A stretch of 64,000 bases of DNA from Thalassolituus sp034111725 (GTDB lineage: Bacteria > Pseudomonadota > Gammaproteobacteria > Pseudomonadales > Oceanobacteraceae): contig NZ_JAWUWR010000043.1 in the NCBI RefSeq assembly GCF_034111725.1, forward strand, positions 33,749 to 97,748, written 5' to 3'. A program made the position numbers and the translations under genes. Positions 52,018-61,563 of the stretch are shown piece after piece (the first letter of the stretch is position 1; the number at the start of each line of letters is the position of its first letter). The notes under the pieces were generated by a model. It did not search any database and had not been told where the DNA came from. It worked only from the letters and a program-made list of their open reading frames with translations.

Positions 52018-54516
52018 CTAAAAAGGAACGTGGATTTCTGGCGCGTGTAGCGTAAGTGCCTGCTTCATTCGTTGTTGTATGCGCTGGATGGTTTGTTCGT
52101 TATCACCCGCAAATCGCAGGGTTAAACGTGGTGTGGTATTGGATACCCGTATTAATCCCCAGCCGTCGCTAAATTCAATGCGTAAGCCATCGGTGGTGAA
52201 GACGCGAGCATCTGCAATTAGATCGCTATCTTTTGCCAAGCTTTCCACTACAGCAAACTTACGCTGCTCGGTGGTATTGAGTGTAATTTCTGGCGTGCTG
52301 ACGTCTTGGGGTAAATGCGCGAATACATCTGAGCAAGGCTCAGCGCGAGAAGCCAATATCTCTAGTAGGCGTGCACCAGCATAAAGACCGTCATCGAAGC
52401 CATACCAGCGTTCGCCAATGTAAAAATGGCCGCTGTATTCGCCACCAACAACGGCGTTGAGGTCGAGTAGTTTTTTCTTCATCAGCGAATGGCCAGTCTT
52501 CCACATGGTTGGACGACCGCCATTGCGATTAATCAATGGCGCTAAGTGACGCGACGATTTCACGTCGTACAGTACGTCGCGACCGGGATTGCGTGGCAAA
52601 ATATCTTCAATTAACAGCATGAGTAAGCGATCAGGCCAAATAATGTTGCCTAGGTTGTCGACTAAGGCGACGCGATCACCATCGCCATCAAAAGCTAAAC
52701 CAAGATCGGCACGATGCTCTGCAATGGCTGCCTGCAAGGCTACGAGATTTTCTGGTTCGCCTGGATCTGGGTGATGGTTAGGGAAATTGCCGTCGACATC
52801 GCAATATAATTCAATCACTTCTATTCCAAGGCGATTGAATAGCTGGCTTGCGATAGGGCCAGCGACACCATTGCCACCATCGATGACGATTTTCATATCT
52901 CGTGAAATTTGTACGTCTTCTTCAATGCGAGAAATGTAGGCTTCATCGAGTGAACGCTCTTCTACCATGCCAGTGCCGCTGCGGAAATCGCAACGCGCTA
53001 TGCGATGATAGAGCCCCATGATTTGTTCTTGAGCTAGGGCTTGTTGGTCGATGACAACTTTTAGTCCGTTATAATTCGCTGGGTTATGACTGCCTGTGAT
53101 CATAACGCCGCAAGGAGAATCGAGTTCAAACGTAGCAAAATAGAGCGCACCTGTCGGGAGTTCACCTAAGCGATTAACGTGACAGCCGGTTGACAGGATG
53201 CCGTCTTGTAAGTGGTGGGCAAAGCGTTCGCTTGATAGGCGACCATCCCAAGCTAAATTGATGCGATCAAAACCACGAATCACTACTTCAGAGCCGATTG
53301 CTTTACCTAGCCAGAACATCACATCGTTACTCAGTTCGGTATCTACAATGCCGCGAATATCGTAGGCGCGAAATATATGTTTGGGTATTTCTGGCGGCGT
53401 ATTGTGATCAAACTCTTCGACTTCTAGCTCAGGTATCTCTGCGACGTTGGCTAGGTTCGATGAACTAAAATTAATCGCGGCTTTCGGCGTGTCGGTCTTA
53501 ACATGCATAGGTAAGCGCTTTTCGGTGACTTCTTTGCGCTCTTCACCTATCGCATTTGGATTAAGTGTGTGTACCAAGTGGCGCAAGGCTTCTGCTAAAT
53601 CGTGGAACAGCTTGAGCGAAAACTTAGGTGGTGTATCGATGCCTTTGCGTGTTAAACCGCGAACATAAACCAACAGATTTAAGTGGTTGCGTTTTAGTTC
53701 ACGTTTTTGCAACCAAACAATAATGAATAAGCCTGCTAGCGTTGCAAAAAGCGACATAAACCAGGGGGTTGCTAGTGGCAGTAAAGCAAGTTCAGGGCGC
53801 TCATCTGCTGGGGTGTAGGTTAAAAACCAGTAGTCGTTAATCGCGCGGGCAACAGGCGTACTCTTATTTTTTGGGATGCTTCCCGCTGAGAAAATTTCGA
53901 TGCCTTTGCGATCTACTTCTGGGTCAAGTAGTTGTCGCACTTGGATGTGCCCTAATTGATTGCTAACCCCAGCTTGGAAATTGGCTAGCCAGTTGGAGCC
54001 GTATTCTACCAACAGTACTCCAGCTATTTGTTGATCGACGAGAATGGGACTTGCCCAATAGAAGCGTAGCTTGTTGTCGCGGAGTACGGCTTCGACCTTC
54101 ATGGAGGCGCCTTTAAGCGTGCGCGCAACTAAGTCTTTGACAGAAAATCCTAACTCTTCTTGTATGCCTCGGGATTGCTCTTCGTTAATGAGATAAACGT
54201 TTTGAGCGCCGGGCATGAAGTTCTTTAGAGTTTGCGTCCAAGAAACATCGGCGTGTTGCAGAGCGGCGATGGTTTGCGTTTGGCGACTGGCCGCGAGTTG
54301 TAACTGACGAGTATCGTCTAGGCGGGTGCTTAGCGCCTGTGCGACCTGCTCAGCCATGGCATTTGAGAAGGCTCTATCGACATCGGATTGGGTCATGAGG
54401 TTAATCTGCAGGCTCTGAATCGCGAGCCCGCCAGAAATAAACAATAATGCGAGCCAGATACTGACGCGACTGTAAAACACCACCGTGCGAGTGGGGGTGT
54501 TGTCTTTTTGACTCAT
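52018..54516 (-). CDS. algC: Phosphomannomutase/phosphoglucomutase AlgC with membrane-anchored N-terminal domain
   Basis: The C-terminal ~450 of 832 residues are a complete mutase: active-site serine in VMITGSHNPANYNG, metal loop in FDGDGDR, sugar loop in VVGGEYSGH and phosphate loop in RVSNTTPRLTLRF. It converts mannose and glucose 6- and 1-phosphates for exopolysaccharide and LPS. The first ~370 residues hold two membrane segments (about 17-36 and 247-269) flanking a periplasmic sensor-like region. The gene lies upstream of argB and downstream of dut-coaBC, as in Pseudomonas, where long AlgC forms are also annotated. Confidence 0.93.
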   Translation of the reverse strand: MSQKDNTPTRTVVFYSRVSIWLALLFISGGLAIQSLQINLMTQSDVDRAFSNAMAEQVAQALSTRLDDTRQLQLAASRQTQTIAALQHADVSWTQTLKNFMPGAQNVYLINEEQSRGIQEELGFSVKDLVARTLKGASMKVEAVLRDNKLRFYWASPILVDQQIAGVLLVEYGSNWLANFQAGVSNQLGHIQVRQLLDPEVDRKGIEIFSAGSIPKNKSTPVARAINDYWFLTYTPADERPELALLPLATPWFMSLFATLAGLFIIVWLQKRELKRNHLNLLVYVRGLTRKGIDTPPKFSLKLFHDLAEALRHLVHTLNPNAIGEERKEVTEKRLPMHVKTDTPKAAINFSSSNLANVAEIPELEVEEFDHNTPPEIPKHIFRAYDIRGIVDTELSNDVMFWLGKAIGSEVVIRGFDRINLAWDGRLSSERFAHHLQDGILSTGCHVNRLGELPTGALYFATFELDSPCGVMITGSHNPANYNGLKVVIDQQALAQEQIMGLYHRIARCDFRSGTGMVEERSLDEAYISRIEEDVQISRDMKIVIDGGNGVAGPIASQLFNRLGIEVIELYCDVDGNFPNHHPDPGEPENLVALQAAIAEHRADLGLAFDGDGDRVALVDNLGNIIWPDRLLMLLIEDILPRNPGRDVLYDVKSSRHLAPLINRNGGRPTMWKTGHSLMKKKLLDLNAVVGGEYSGHFYIGERWYGFDDGLYAGARLLEILASRAEPCSDVFAHLPQDVSTPEITLNTTEQRKFAVVESLAKDSDLIADARVFTTDGLRIEFSDGWGLIRVSNTTPRLTLRFAGDNEQTIQRIQQRMKQALTLHAPEIHVPF

Positions 54517-54573
54517 GCATGACCCCGTTTGTCGGTTGATCCGACTTGTTATTATTATAGTCGGGCGGGCGAC

Positions 54574-55029
54574 CTATTGCCGGCCTGAGTGGCCAAATCC
54601 GCCTTCTCCGCGTTCTGTTTCGTCAAATTCAGTGACGAGCTCAAATTGTGCTTGAACGACCGGAACCAAGACAAGTTGCGCCAAACGCTCGCCAATATCA
54701 AGCGTAAAGGCGTCTTTTCCGCGATTCCAGCAGCTGACCATTAGCTCACCTTGGTAATCGGAGTCGATCAAGCCGACCAAATTACCTAGGACGATACCGT
54801 GCTTATGACCTAGTCCCGAGCGTGGCAGTATCACTGCAGCTAAGCCTGGATCTTGGATATAAATCGACAGACCGGTTTTAACCAGAACGGTATCGCCAGG
54901 GTTCAATGTAACAGGAGCATCGATGCATGCGCGTAAATCCAGACCAGCAGAGCCCGAGGTTGCGTATTCTGGCATGGGAATGCTATCGCCAAGGCGAGGG
55001 TCTAGGACTTTAACTTGCAGCTTATGCAT
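54574..55029 (-). CDS. dut: dUTP diphosphatase
   Basis: The 151-residue trimeric enzyme shows all five dUTPase motifs, including YATSGSAGLDLRACI, PRSGLGHKHGIVLGN, GLIDSDYQGEL, GERLAQLVLVPV and the C-terminal RGEGGFGHSGR arm. It removes dUTP and supplies dUMP. Its start overlaps coaBC by 8 bases, giving translational coupling. Confidence 0.96.
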   Translation of the reverse strand: MHKLQVKVLDPRLGDSIPMPEYATSGSAGLDLRACIDAPVTLNPGDTVLVKTGLSIYIQDPGLAAVILPRSGLGHKHGIVLGNLVGLIDSDYQGELMVSCWNRGKDAFTLDIGERLAQLVLVPVVQAQFELVTEFDETERGEGGFGHSGRQ

Positions 55030-56260
55030 GGGTATTTTCCGTTCTATTCAGTAAATATTCTTGGTAACGATCAGCCATTAAGGTGATCAGGTGTCGTGCT
55101 AGTTGTTGCTTACTCATAGCGTCGTAGCGTGCTTCGCCGGTTGGCCAAAACACATTAACCGCATTGTCGTCGCTATTAAAGCCTATGTCATTACGCGACA
55201 CATCATTGGCTATGATCATGGCGAGTTTTTTGCGATTGAGTTTGTCGCGGGCGTAATGTTCAACATCTTGGGTTTCAGCGGCAAACCCCACCGTAAAAGG
55301 GGCATTTTCTTGCGCTGCCACTGTGGCGACGATATCTGGATTTTTGATTAGGGTTAGGGTCAACTCATCGGTTGATTTCTTCACTTTCTGCTCAGCTACT
55401 TGTGCAGGGCGGTAATCGGCAACGGCAGCGGCTGCAATGAAAATTTGGCAGTGTTCTTGTTCGCTTTGTGCCGCTTGCAGCATATCTAATGCGCTCGATA
55501 CCGGAACCACGCGAACGCGCTCGGGAGCAGGAATATTCACAGGGCCTGAAATTACCGTCACAAGGGCGCCTGCGTCTCGTGCGGCCGCAGCAAGTGCATA
55601 GCCCATCTTGCCGGAACTGTGGTTGCTTATATAGCGCACGGGGTCGATGGCTTCGCGGGTCGGTCCTGCGGTAATAACAACGCTCACACCGGCTAATATG
55701 CCGCTTTCGAATTGCTCAGCTATGGTCTGTGCAATTAATTCTGGCTCTAGCATGCGTCCCGGGCCGACATCGCCACAAGCTTGTTGGCCTTCTGCGGGGC
55801 CGATGACTTGCAGATTCGCGCCATGCGCATCTTTAAGACGCTGGAGATTGCTTTGGGTGATCGGATCAAGCCACATGGCTTGATTCATAGCAGGCGCAAG
55901 GCAAAGTTTGGCTTCGCTGGCGAGTACTACGGTTGTTAGTAGGTCGTTGCCCATGCCTTGAGCTAAGCGAGCAATCACATTAGCCGAGGCCGGAGCGATC
56001 AGAATTAAATCGGCCCACTTAGCTAATTCGATATGTCCCATGCCCGCTTCGGCTTCAGGGTCTAGTAATGCATGGTGAACGGGATTGCCGGACAATGCCT
56101 GTAGGGTGAGTGGGGTAATAAACTCAAGAGCGCCACTGGTCATTACCACGCGCACATCGGCACCGGCGCGTTTTAGAAAACGTACCAGTTCGGCGCTTTT
56201 ATAAGCGGCAATGCCACCGCTAATGCCAAGTAGAATGCGACGATTACAGAGTTGTTGCAT
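55022..56260 (-). CDS. coaBC: CoaBC (phosphopantothenoylcysteine decarboxylase/synthase)
   Basis: The 412-residue bifunctional enzyme makes 4'-phosphopantetheine for CoA. The N-terminal flavin decarboxylase shows GISGGIAAYKSAEL, PAMNQAMW and ACGDVGPGRMLEP with its active cysteine. The C-terminal synthase shows TAGPTREAIDPVRYISNHSS and KKSTDELTLTLIKNPDI. coaD, the later step of the pathway, lies at 61949. Confidence 0.95.
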   Translation of the reverse strand: MQQLCNRRILLGISGGIAAYKSAELVRFLKRAGADVRVVMTSGALEFITPLTLQALSGNPVHHALLDPEAEAGMGHIELAKWADLILIAPASANVIARLAQGMGNDLLTTVVLASEAKLCLAPAMNQAMWLDPITQSNLQRLKDAHGANLQVIGPAEGQQACGDVGPGRMLEPELIAQTIAEQFESGILAGVSVVITAGPTREAIDPVRYISNHSSGKMGYALAAAARDAGALVTVISGPVNIPAPERVRVVPVSSALDMLQAAQSEQEHCQIFIAAAAVADYRPAQVAEQKVKKSTDELTLTLIKNPDIVATVAAQENAPFTVGFAAETQDVEHYARDKLNRKKLAMIIANDVSRNDIGFNSDDNAVNVFWPTGEARYDAMSKQQLARHLITLMADRYQEYLLNRTENTHA

Positions 56261-56323
56261 GAGGCTCTTTCGCGTGTCTAGAATGGGACTCAGTATATAT
56301 CACAGACCTGCAGGGAGGTAGGT

Positions 56324-56998
56324 ATGGCTATTTGCGATTGGCCAGCGCAGGAGCGCCCGCGAGAGAAACTATTAGAACAGGGGCCAAAAAGCCTTTCCGA
56401 TGCTGAATTACTGGCGATTTTCTTGCGTACGGGTGTCACCGGTAAGAGCGCAGTGGATTTGGCTCGAGAATTGTTAAACGACTTCGGTGGTCTGCGACCT
56501 TTGCTGGTGGCTTCACAGAGTAAGTTTTGTGAGTCACACGGTTTAGGTCCAGCGAAGTATGCGCAGTTACAAGCGGTACTTGAAATGGCGCGAAGACATT
56601 TAGCGGAAGAGCTAAGGCGTGGAGATGCGCTGACCAGCCCTGAGCATACTCGAAATTATTTACAGGCACAGTTACGCGACCTTGATTATGAAGTGTTCGC
56701 CTGCCTGTTTCTTGATAATCAAAATCGCGTCGTAAAGTATGATGAATTGTTTCGCGGTACGATTGATGGTGCGGCGGTTTATCCGCGCGAAGTCTTGAAA
56801 AAAGCTCTTGCCGAAGGTGCTGCTGCGGTTATCTTTGCGCATAATCACCCCTCTGGCATTGCTGAACCGAGTCATGCTGATCGTGCCATTACCGACCGTT
56901 TGCAGCAGGCGCTGTCTTTGGTTGATATTCGGGTGCTCGATCACCTCGTCATCGGTGATGGATACTGTGTTTCATTCGCCGAGAGGGGGTGGATATGA
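56324..56998 (+). CDS. radC: RadC family JAB-domain protein
   Basis: The 224-residue protein has the UPF0758 N-terminus (RPREKLLEQGPKSLSDAELL), a helix-hairpin-helix-like FCESHGLGPAKYAQLQ, and a JAMM metal motif in the C-terminus (FAHNHPSGIAEPSHAD). Despite its name its role in DNA repair is doubtful. It is divergent from coaBC, as in Pseudomonas and E. coli. Confidence 0.93.
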   Translation: MAICDWPAQERPREKLLEQGPKSLSDAELLAIFLRTGVTGKSAVDLARELLNDFGGLRPLLVASQSKFCESHGLGPAKYAQLQAVLEMARRHLAEELRRGDALTSPEHTRNYLQAQLRDLDYEVFACLFLDNQNRVVKYDELFRGTIDGAAVYPREVLKKALAEGAAAVIFAHNHPSGIAEPSHADRAITDRLQQALSLVDIRVLDHLVIGDGYCVSFAERGWI

Positions 56999-57032
56999 GT
57001 GACATCTATCTGCACAAAAAATAATCTTCTGC

Positions 57033-57061
57033 TTGCGTGTGTTTGCGCCTTTTGGTATAAA
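57033..57061 (+). promoter_or_regulatory. Sigma-70 promoter of rpmB-rpmG
   Basis: TTGCGT and TATAAA are separated by exactly 17 bases, giving a strong promoter about 110 bases before the rpmB ATG. The leader of roughly 100 bases shows no structure I can name. Confidence 0.75.
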
Positions 57062-57176
57062 GCGCAACTCTTTTCAGCCTGGGCGTAGAAAGTCATCGCA
57101 AAATGATGACGAATGCTTACGGTTGGTAACGAATTTTCCAAATTGTTCGATACAGTAAAAATCGGGGCGAAGATCA

Positions 57177-57413
57177 ATGTCTAAGGTTTGCCAAGTTACA
57201 GGGAAAGGTCCTGTAACCGGGAATAACGTTTCCCACTCAAACATCAAAACTAAACGCCGCTTCCTGCCTAATCTGCAGAGCCACCGTTTTTGGGTGGAAA
57301 GCGAGAATCGTTTTGTGCGTCTGCGTATCTCTACCAAAGGTATGCGTATCATCGATAAGAAAGGTATCGATGTTGTTTTAGCTGAGCTGCGTTCACGCGG
57401 CGAAAAAGTCTAA
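57177..57413 (+). CDS. rpmB: 50S ribosomal protein L28
   Basis: The 78-residue protein starts MSKVCQVTGKGPVTGNNVSH and has the basic NIKTKRRFLPNLQSHRFWV segment. It has a single cysteine, so it is the zinc-free form. It is followed 11 bases later by rpmG, a conserved pair. Confidence 0.97.
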   Translation: MSKVCQVTGKGPVTGNNVSHSNIKTKRRFLPNLQSHRFWVESENRFVRLRISTKGMRIIDKKGIDVVLAELRSRGEKV

Positions 57414-57424
57414 GGAGACTCATC

Positions 57425-57583
57425 ATGCCACGCGATAAAATCCGTTTAGTATCAAGTGCCGGTACCGGTCACTTTTACACAACTGATAAAAACAAGCGCA
57501 CCATGCCTGAGAAAATGGAGATCAAGAAATTTGATCCTGTTGTTCGTCAGCACGTGATGTATAAAGAAGCCAAAATTAAGTAA
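57425..57583 (+). CDS. rpmG: 50S ribosomal protein L33
   Basis: The 52-residue protein (MPRDKIRLVSSAGTGHFYTT at the start, EIKKFDPVVRQHVMYKEAK near the end) is L33. It has no cysteines, so it is the zinc-independent type, in agreement with the zinc-free L28. AAGGAG precedes the ATG. A terminator follows. Confidence 0.97.
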   Translation: MPRDKIRLVSSAGTGHFYTTDKNKRTMPEKMEIKKFDPVVRQHVMYKEAKIK

Positions 57584-57600
57584 GCTTCTTTTGCTTGAAG

Positions 57601-57627
57601 AAAACCCAGCCTCGGCTGGGTTTTTTT
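57601..57627 (+). terminator. Rho-independent terminator of rpmB-rpmG
   Basis: AAAACCCAGC pairs with GCTGGGTTTT around CTCG, followed by more T's, 17 bases after the rpmG stop. Confidence 0.94.
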
Positions 57628-57692
57628 ATGCCTGCAATTTCAATGTCTGCGTGTGGCATAATTTCGCATGTATCCACTCACTGATGTGACCT

Positions 57693-58502
57693 ATGCCTGA
57701 ATTACCCGAAGTTGAAACCACCCTGCGGGGTATTGAGCCTTATCTCCGCAATGTGCGGATAGAGCGCGTGATCGTGCGTCAGCCGCAGTTGCGTTGGCCA
57801 ATAGATGACGACATCCAATTGTTAGTTGGGCAAACGGTGCGTGGTTTAACGCGTCGAGCCAAATACATCTTGGTTGAAACGGATGTTGGCACCGCAATCT
57901 GGCATTTGGGTATGTCGGGTTCGCTGCGCTTAGTAACCCCTACTGATGAACCAGCAAAGCATGATCATGTCGACTGGGTGCTGAGTAATGGCAAAGTGTT
58001 GCGTTATCACGATCCTCGCCGCTTTGGTGCGCTGTTATGGGTTTTACCAGGTGAATACAGTACACATCTGAGTCACCTAGGCCCAGAGCCGCTAACAGAC
58101 GCCTTTGATGGCGATTATCTCTTTGCTCGCAGTCGTGGCAAAAGCCAAGCGATTAAAACCTTCATTATGGATGGCAAGGTGGTGGTTGGTGTGGGCAATA
58201 TCTATGCAAATGAAAGTCTATTCCTTGCTGGAATACGACCAACTTTGGCGGCAGGGAAGGTGAGTAAAGCGCGCTACAACGAGTTGGCTGTGATTATCAA
58301 AGATGTGCTTGCTGCTGCGATTAAACAAGGTGGTACAACCTTGCGTGACTTTGTTGGTGGCGATGGTAAGCCTGGATATTTTGCTCAGCAGCTGCGCGTA
58401 TATGGCCGTGGCGGTGAAGAATGTAAGGAGTGTAAAAGCTTATTAAAAGAAATTCGCCAAGGGCAGCGAGCCACCGTTTTTTGCCCGCAATGTCAGCGTT
58501 AA
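57693..58502 (+). CDS. mutM: Formamidopyrimidine-DNA glycosylase (MutM/Fpg)
   Basis: The 269-residue repair enzyme starts PELPEVETTLRGIEP, which includes the catalytic proline and glutamate after Met removal. It has WHLGMSGSLRL, the helix-two-turn-helix segment (VVGVGNIYANESLFLAGI) and a C-terminal zinc finger with C-x2-C pairs (CKEC and CPQC). It removes 8-oxoguanine from DNA. Confidence 0.96.
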   Translation: MPELPEVETTLRGIEPYLRNVRIERVIVRQPQLRWPIDDDIQLLVGQTVRGLTRRAKYILVETDVGTAIWHLGMSGSLRLVTPTDEPAKHDHVDWVLSNGKVLRYHDPRRFGALLWVLPGEYSTHLSHLGPEPLTDAFDGDYLFARSRGKSQAIKTFIMDGKVVVGVGNIYANESLFLAGIRPTLAAGKVSKARYNELAVIIKDVLAAAIKQGGTTLRDFVGGDGKPGYFAQQLRVYGRGGEECKECKSLLKEIRQGQRATVFCPQCQR

Positions 58503-58576
58503 TTGAGTGCTAATCTGGTTGAGAATGTTTTCTGTGCTATACAGCTAGTTAAACAAGAATAAATAACGAGATAGCC

Positions 58577-59077
58577 GTGCGTCAGCCAGAACACCCAATC
58601 ATTATTGATATTGAAGCCTCTGGCTTCGGTCAGACCAGTTACCCTATAGAAATTGGCCTCGTGCTGGAAAATCATGAGCGTTTTTGCACCTTGATTGCTC
58701 CGCAGTCGGATTGGACTCATTGGGCAGATTCAGCGGAAGCAGTGCATGGTATCTCGCGTGATAACCTTATCCATGCGGGTAAATCCGCGCTCGACGTCGC
58801 CTTATATTTAAACTCGCTATTAGAAGGGGTGACTGCTTACTCCGACGGTTGGGTGGTGGATAAGCCCTGGTTAACGGTTCTTTTTCATGCGGCGGGTATC
58901 GACATGAAATTTCATTTGAGCCCGCTAGAAATGATCTTGTCGGAAGCTCAAATGACGATGTGGGCGGATGTTAAAACTCAGGTAATCAACGGCAGCAAGT
59001 TACGTCGTCATCGTGCCAGTAACGATGCTTGGATTATTCAAGAAACCTATCGACGTACCTTGTTGCAGCAAGCCTAA
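58577..59077 (+). CDS. DEDDh-type 3'-5' exonuclease-like protein
   Basis: The 166-residue protein resembles DnaQ/RNase T-type exonucleases. Exo I is IIDIEASGFG (D and E), the middle region has TAYSDGWVVDKPWL with an Exo II-like aspartate, and HRASNDAW supplies the HxxxxD of Exo III. The start is GTG at 58577. It is short and single-domain. Whether it acts on DNA or RNA cannot be told. It follows mutM by 74 bases. Confidence 0.8.
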   Translation: MRQPEHPIIIDIEASGFGQTSYPIEIGLVLENHERFCTLIAPQSDWTHWADSAEAVHGISRDNLIHAGKSALDVALYLNSLLEGVTAYSDGWVVDKPWLTVLFHAAGIDMKFHLSPLEMILSEAQMTMWADVKTQVINGSKLRRHRASNDAWIIQETYRRTLLQQA

Positions 59078-59086
59078 GTTTGGTTT

Positions 59087-59833
59087 TTAAATTGTCTCTT
59101 TAAGCCACTGCCAGCCGCGCCCTAACCACTCGTAAATCGCCCGTTCGCTTTTGTAGGTTGCACGCGATTCTATACGCCAATCGCTGTGGTCGCTCGCCAT
59201 GCGATAGGCGGGGGCAGGAATCGGTTCTACCCCTATATTTTGAAAAAACACCATGGCGCGGGTTAAGTGTGACGCTTCGCTTACCAAAGCAACGCGCAGG
59301 TTTTCTAGGTAGGGAGCCATCATTTTGGCTTCGTCTTCGGTATCTCGTGCTTCGGGAAATGTCAGGATTTTTGCGGGTGTCATGCCGAGTTCAATCGCCG
59401 CTTCACGCATAACGTCGGCATGTGGGCGAGGATCACTGCCTGCGTAGCCAGATACTAATAATATGGCGTTTGGATTCGCGCGGGCGATACGCAACCCTTC
59501 TTCTAGGCGAAATAATGCAGAACCACTGAGTTGCATCACGGCGGGTAAATTAGGATTGCTGTTGTGGCTGCTGCCAAGTACCACAATAGCATCCACCGGT
59601 TGGCGAATATCGAATAGGGCGAAATCGCCTTCGACGGGAGCAATCAGTTGATCGGCAATTGGATGCCAGCTACTAAGCCCTAAAATGAGCATGGCGAGTA
59701 CCAGCGCAAATTTTGCACGCCCAGGACGTTTGCGCAGTAGCCAAAGCCCTATGGCGATCAAAACTAACGATAGCGGGATCGGCATAAGCAGCATGCCGAT
59801 CACTTTTTTTAGGTAAAACAGAATCACGGTCAT
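59087..59833 (-). CDS. YdcF/ElyC family (DUF218) membrane protein
   Basis: The 248-residue protein has two N-terminal membrane segments (about residues 4-28 and 36-55) and a DUF218 domain with DAIVVLGSSHNSNPNLP, NAILLVSGYAG and EAGxT-like EARDTEDEAKMM, then VALVSEASHLTRAMVFFQ. ElyC-like proteins affect cell-wall precursor or lipid carrier metabolism. It begins 8 bases after the ggt stop and is likely cotranscribed. Confidence 0.86.
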   Translation of the reverse strand: MTVILFYLKKVIGMLLMPIPLSLVLIAIGLWLLRKRPGRAKFALVLAMLILGLSSWHPIADQLIAPVEGDFALFDIRQPVDAIVVLGSSHNSNPNLPAVMQLSGSALFRLEEGLRIARANPNAILLVSGYAGSDPRPHADVMREAAIELGMTPAKILTFPEARDTEDEAKMMAPYLENLRVALVSEASHLTRAMVFFQNIGVEPIPAPAYRMASDHSDWRIESRATYKSERAIYEWLGRGWQWLKETI

Positions 59834-59841
59834 GCTGTGTA

Positions 59842-61563
59842 TTACTTCGCTACTGATACGACGCGGGCGCTGCCAATGCCTCTAGAGTCAGCGGCAGCCG
59901 TTACTTTATTGGTTGTTCGATCCCACAAAATTGCCTGCATATTGCCATAGGCTCGACTCACATTCTTCAATGTATGGCCCCGGACTTTCAATTCCTGCTG
60001 CAAGGCTTGGCTAAGTGCACCGGGTTCATATTCGACCACATCTGGTAGGTACTGGTGATGAATGCGCTTGCGGCGTACCCAGTCTTCAACGGGTTTATTT
60101 TGCTGATGTTCTAGTAGGCCTAGCAGAACCATGCTGATGATACGACTGCCTCCTGGGGTGCCTAAGATGGCTACTTGGTCGTCGGAGACCATCATGCTTG
60201 GCGACATGCTCGATAGTGGACGTTTACCCGGAGCGATAGCATTGGCAGCATTACCTACTAGGCCATAGGCATTCGCTGCGCCGGGTTTGGCGGAGAAGTC
60301 GTCCATCTCGTTGTTTAGTACAACACCTGTGCCTGCAGCCGTATAGGCTGAGCCAAACGGCAGGTTAATGCTCAGCGTTGCAGATACACGGTTGCCGTCT
60401 TTATCCAGCACCGACAAATGCGTTGTGTGGAAACCTTCTTCAATATTTTTAGGACCTTTAAGGGATAGGCTCGGCGTTGCCTTCATCATGTCTATGCTGT
60501 CGGCATAAGCGTGCGCTCGTGCTGGATCGAGAAGCATAGCGGTCGGCACATCGACGAAATCAGGGTCGCCTAAAAATTCGGCACGATCGCGGTAAGCGCG
60601 GCGCATAACTTCAATCAGTAGATGCGTTTGATCGGCTTCAGTCATCGACTGCCAATGGTATAAATCCAACATCTGTAGCATTTGCGCTATGGCGATGCCG
60701 CCGGAGGACGGCGGTGGAGCACTGATCAGTTCAGCATTGCCAAACGCCATGCGGATAGGCTCGCGCTCAATCACCTTGTAATTGGCTAGGTCCTCCATTG
60801 TCCAGTCACCGCCGTCGCGTTGCACAGCGGTAACTAAGCGTTGGGCAACGGGTCCTTGATAAAATCCATCATGGCCTGCACGAGCAAGTGCTTCGAGCGT
60901 GGTGGCTAGATCTCGTTGCACTAACTTATAGCCAACGTCTGGAATTTGTCCGCTGTTAAGAAAAATACCGGCCGAGCTAGGGTAACGACGCACGGCCTCT
61001 AAGCGATAGCTCAATAATTTACGGTAGTGATCATCAATAGCGAAACCCTGACGTGCTTGTTTAATCGCGGGGGCGAGAGATTTCGCCAGAGGTAATTTAC
61101 CGTATTGACCAGCGAGGTGGGCAAAGGCGGCGGCTTGTCCTGGGATTCCCGCGGCGCTAGGGCCATTGGTTGCTCGATCGCGATTGACGGTGCCGTCTTT
61201 ATTTAAGTAATAGTCTTTGTGTGCCGCAGAGGGTGCCATCTCACGAGCATCGACAAAGTGATACTGATCATCCTTGGCGCTGTAGAGTAGCCAAAAGCCA
61301 CCCCCGCCCATCCCTGCACTGTAAGGTTCTACCACGCCTAAGCTCGCTGCTACGGCAATTGCAGCATCGAAAGCATTGCCTCCTTGAGCAAGTACATCCA
61401 ATCCAGCCTGAGTGGCCAGAGGATGAGCGCTAGCCACTGCGACCGCACTGGGTTTGCTACTGACAGCACCTTTGCCACCAATGGCACAGGCGGTAAGACA
61501 GAACGCTATGAATAAACTGACACATGCGCCAGAAAACGAACGAATTTTAAATTTTAGGCGCAT
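59842..61563 (-). CDS. ggt: Gamma-glutamyltransferase, predicted lipoprotein
   Basis: The 573-residue enzyme cleaves and transfers gamma-glutamyl groups of glutathione in the periplasm. Large-subunit signatures GGNAFDAAIA and GMGGGGFWLLY are present. Autocleavage would occur before the threonine in FHTTHLSVLDKDGN, and NNEMDDFS and GTPGGSRI form the substrate site. The signal sequence ends in the lipobox LTAC (Cys26), so it is probably lipid-anchored. The ATG at 61563 has GGAGG eight bases upstream, but that RBS lies inside a terminator hairpin. TTG at 61581 is a less likely start. Confidence 0.92.
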   Translation of the reverse strand: MRLKFKIRSFSGACVSLFIAFCLTACAIGGKGAVSSKPSAVAVASAHPLATQAGLDVLAQGGNAFDAAIAVAASLGVVEPYSAGMGGGGFWLLYSAKDDQYHFVDAREMAPSAAHKDYYLNKDGTVNRDRATNGPSAAGIPGQAAAFAHLAGQYGKLPLAKSLAPAIKQARQGFAIDDHYRKLLSYRLEAVRRYPSSAGIFLNSGQIPDVGYKLVQRDLATTLEALARAGHDGFYQGPVAQRLVTAVQRDGGDWTMEDLANYKVIEREPIRMAFGNAELISAPPPSSGGIAIAQMLQMLDLYHWQSMTEADQTHLLIEVMRRAYRDRAEFLGDPDFVDVPTAMLLDPARAHAYADSIDMMKATPSLSLKGPKNIEEGFHTTHLSVLDKDGNRVSATLSINLPFGSAYTAAGTGVVLNNEMDDFSAKPGAANAYGLVGNAANAIAPGKRPLSSMSPSMMVSDDQVAILGTPGGSRIISMVLLGLLEHQQNKPVEDWVRRKRIHHQYLPDVVEYEPGALSQALQQELKVRGHTLKNVSRAYGNMQAILWDRTTNKVTAAADSRGIGSARVVSVAK

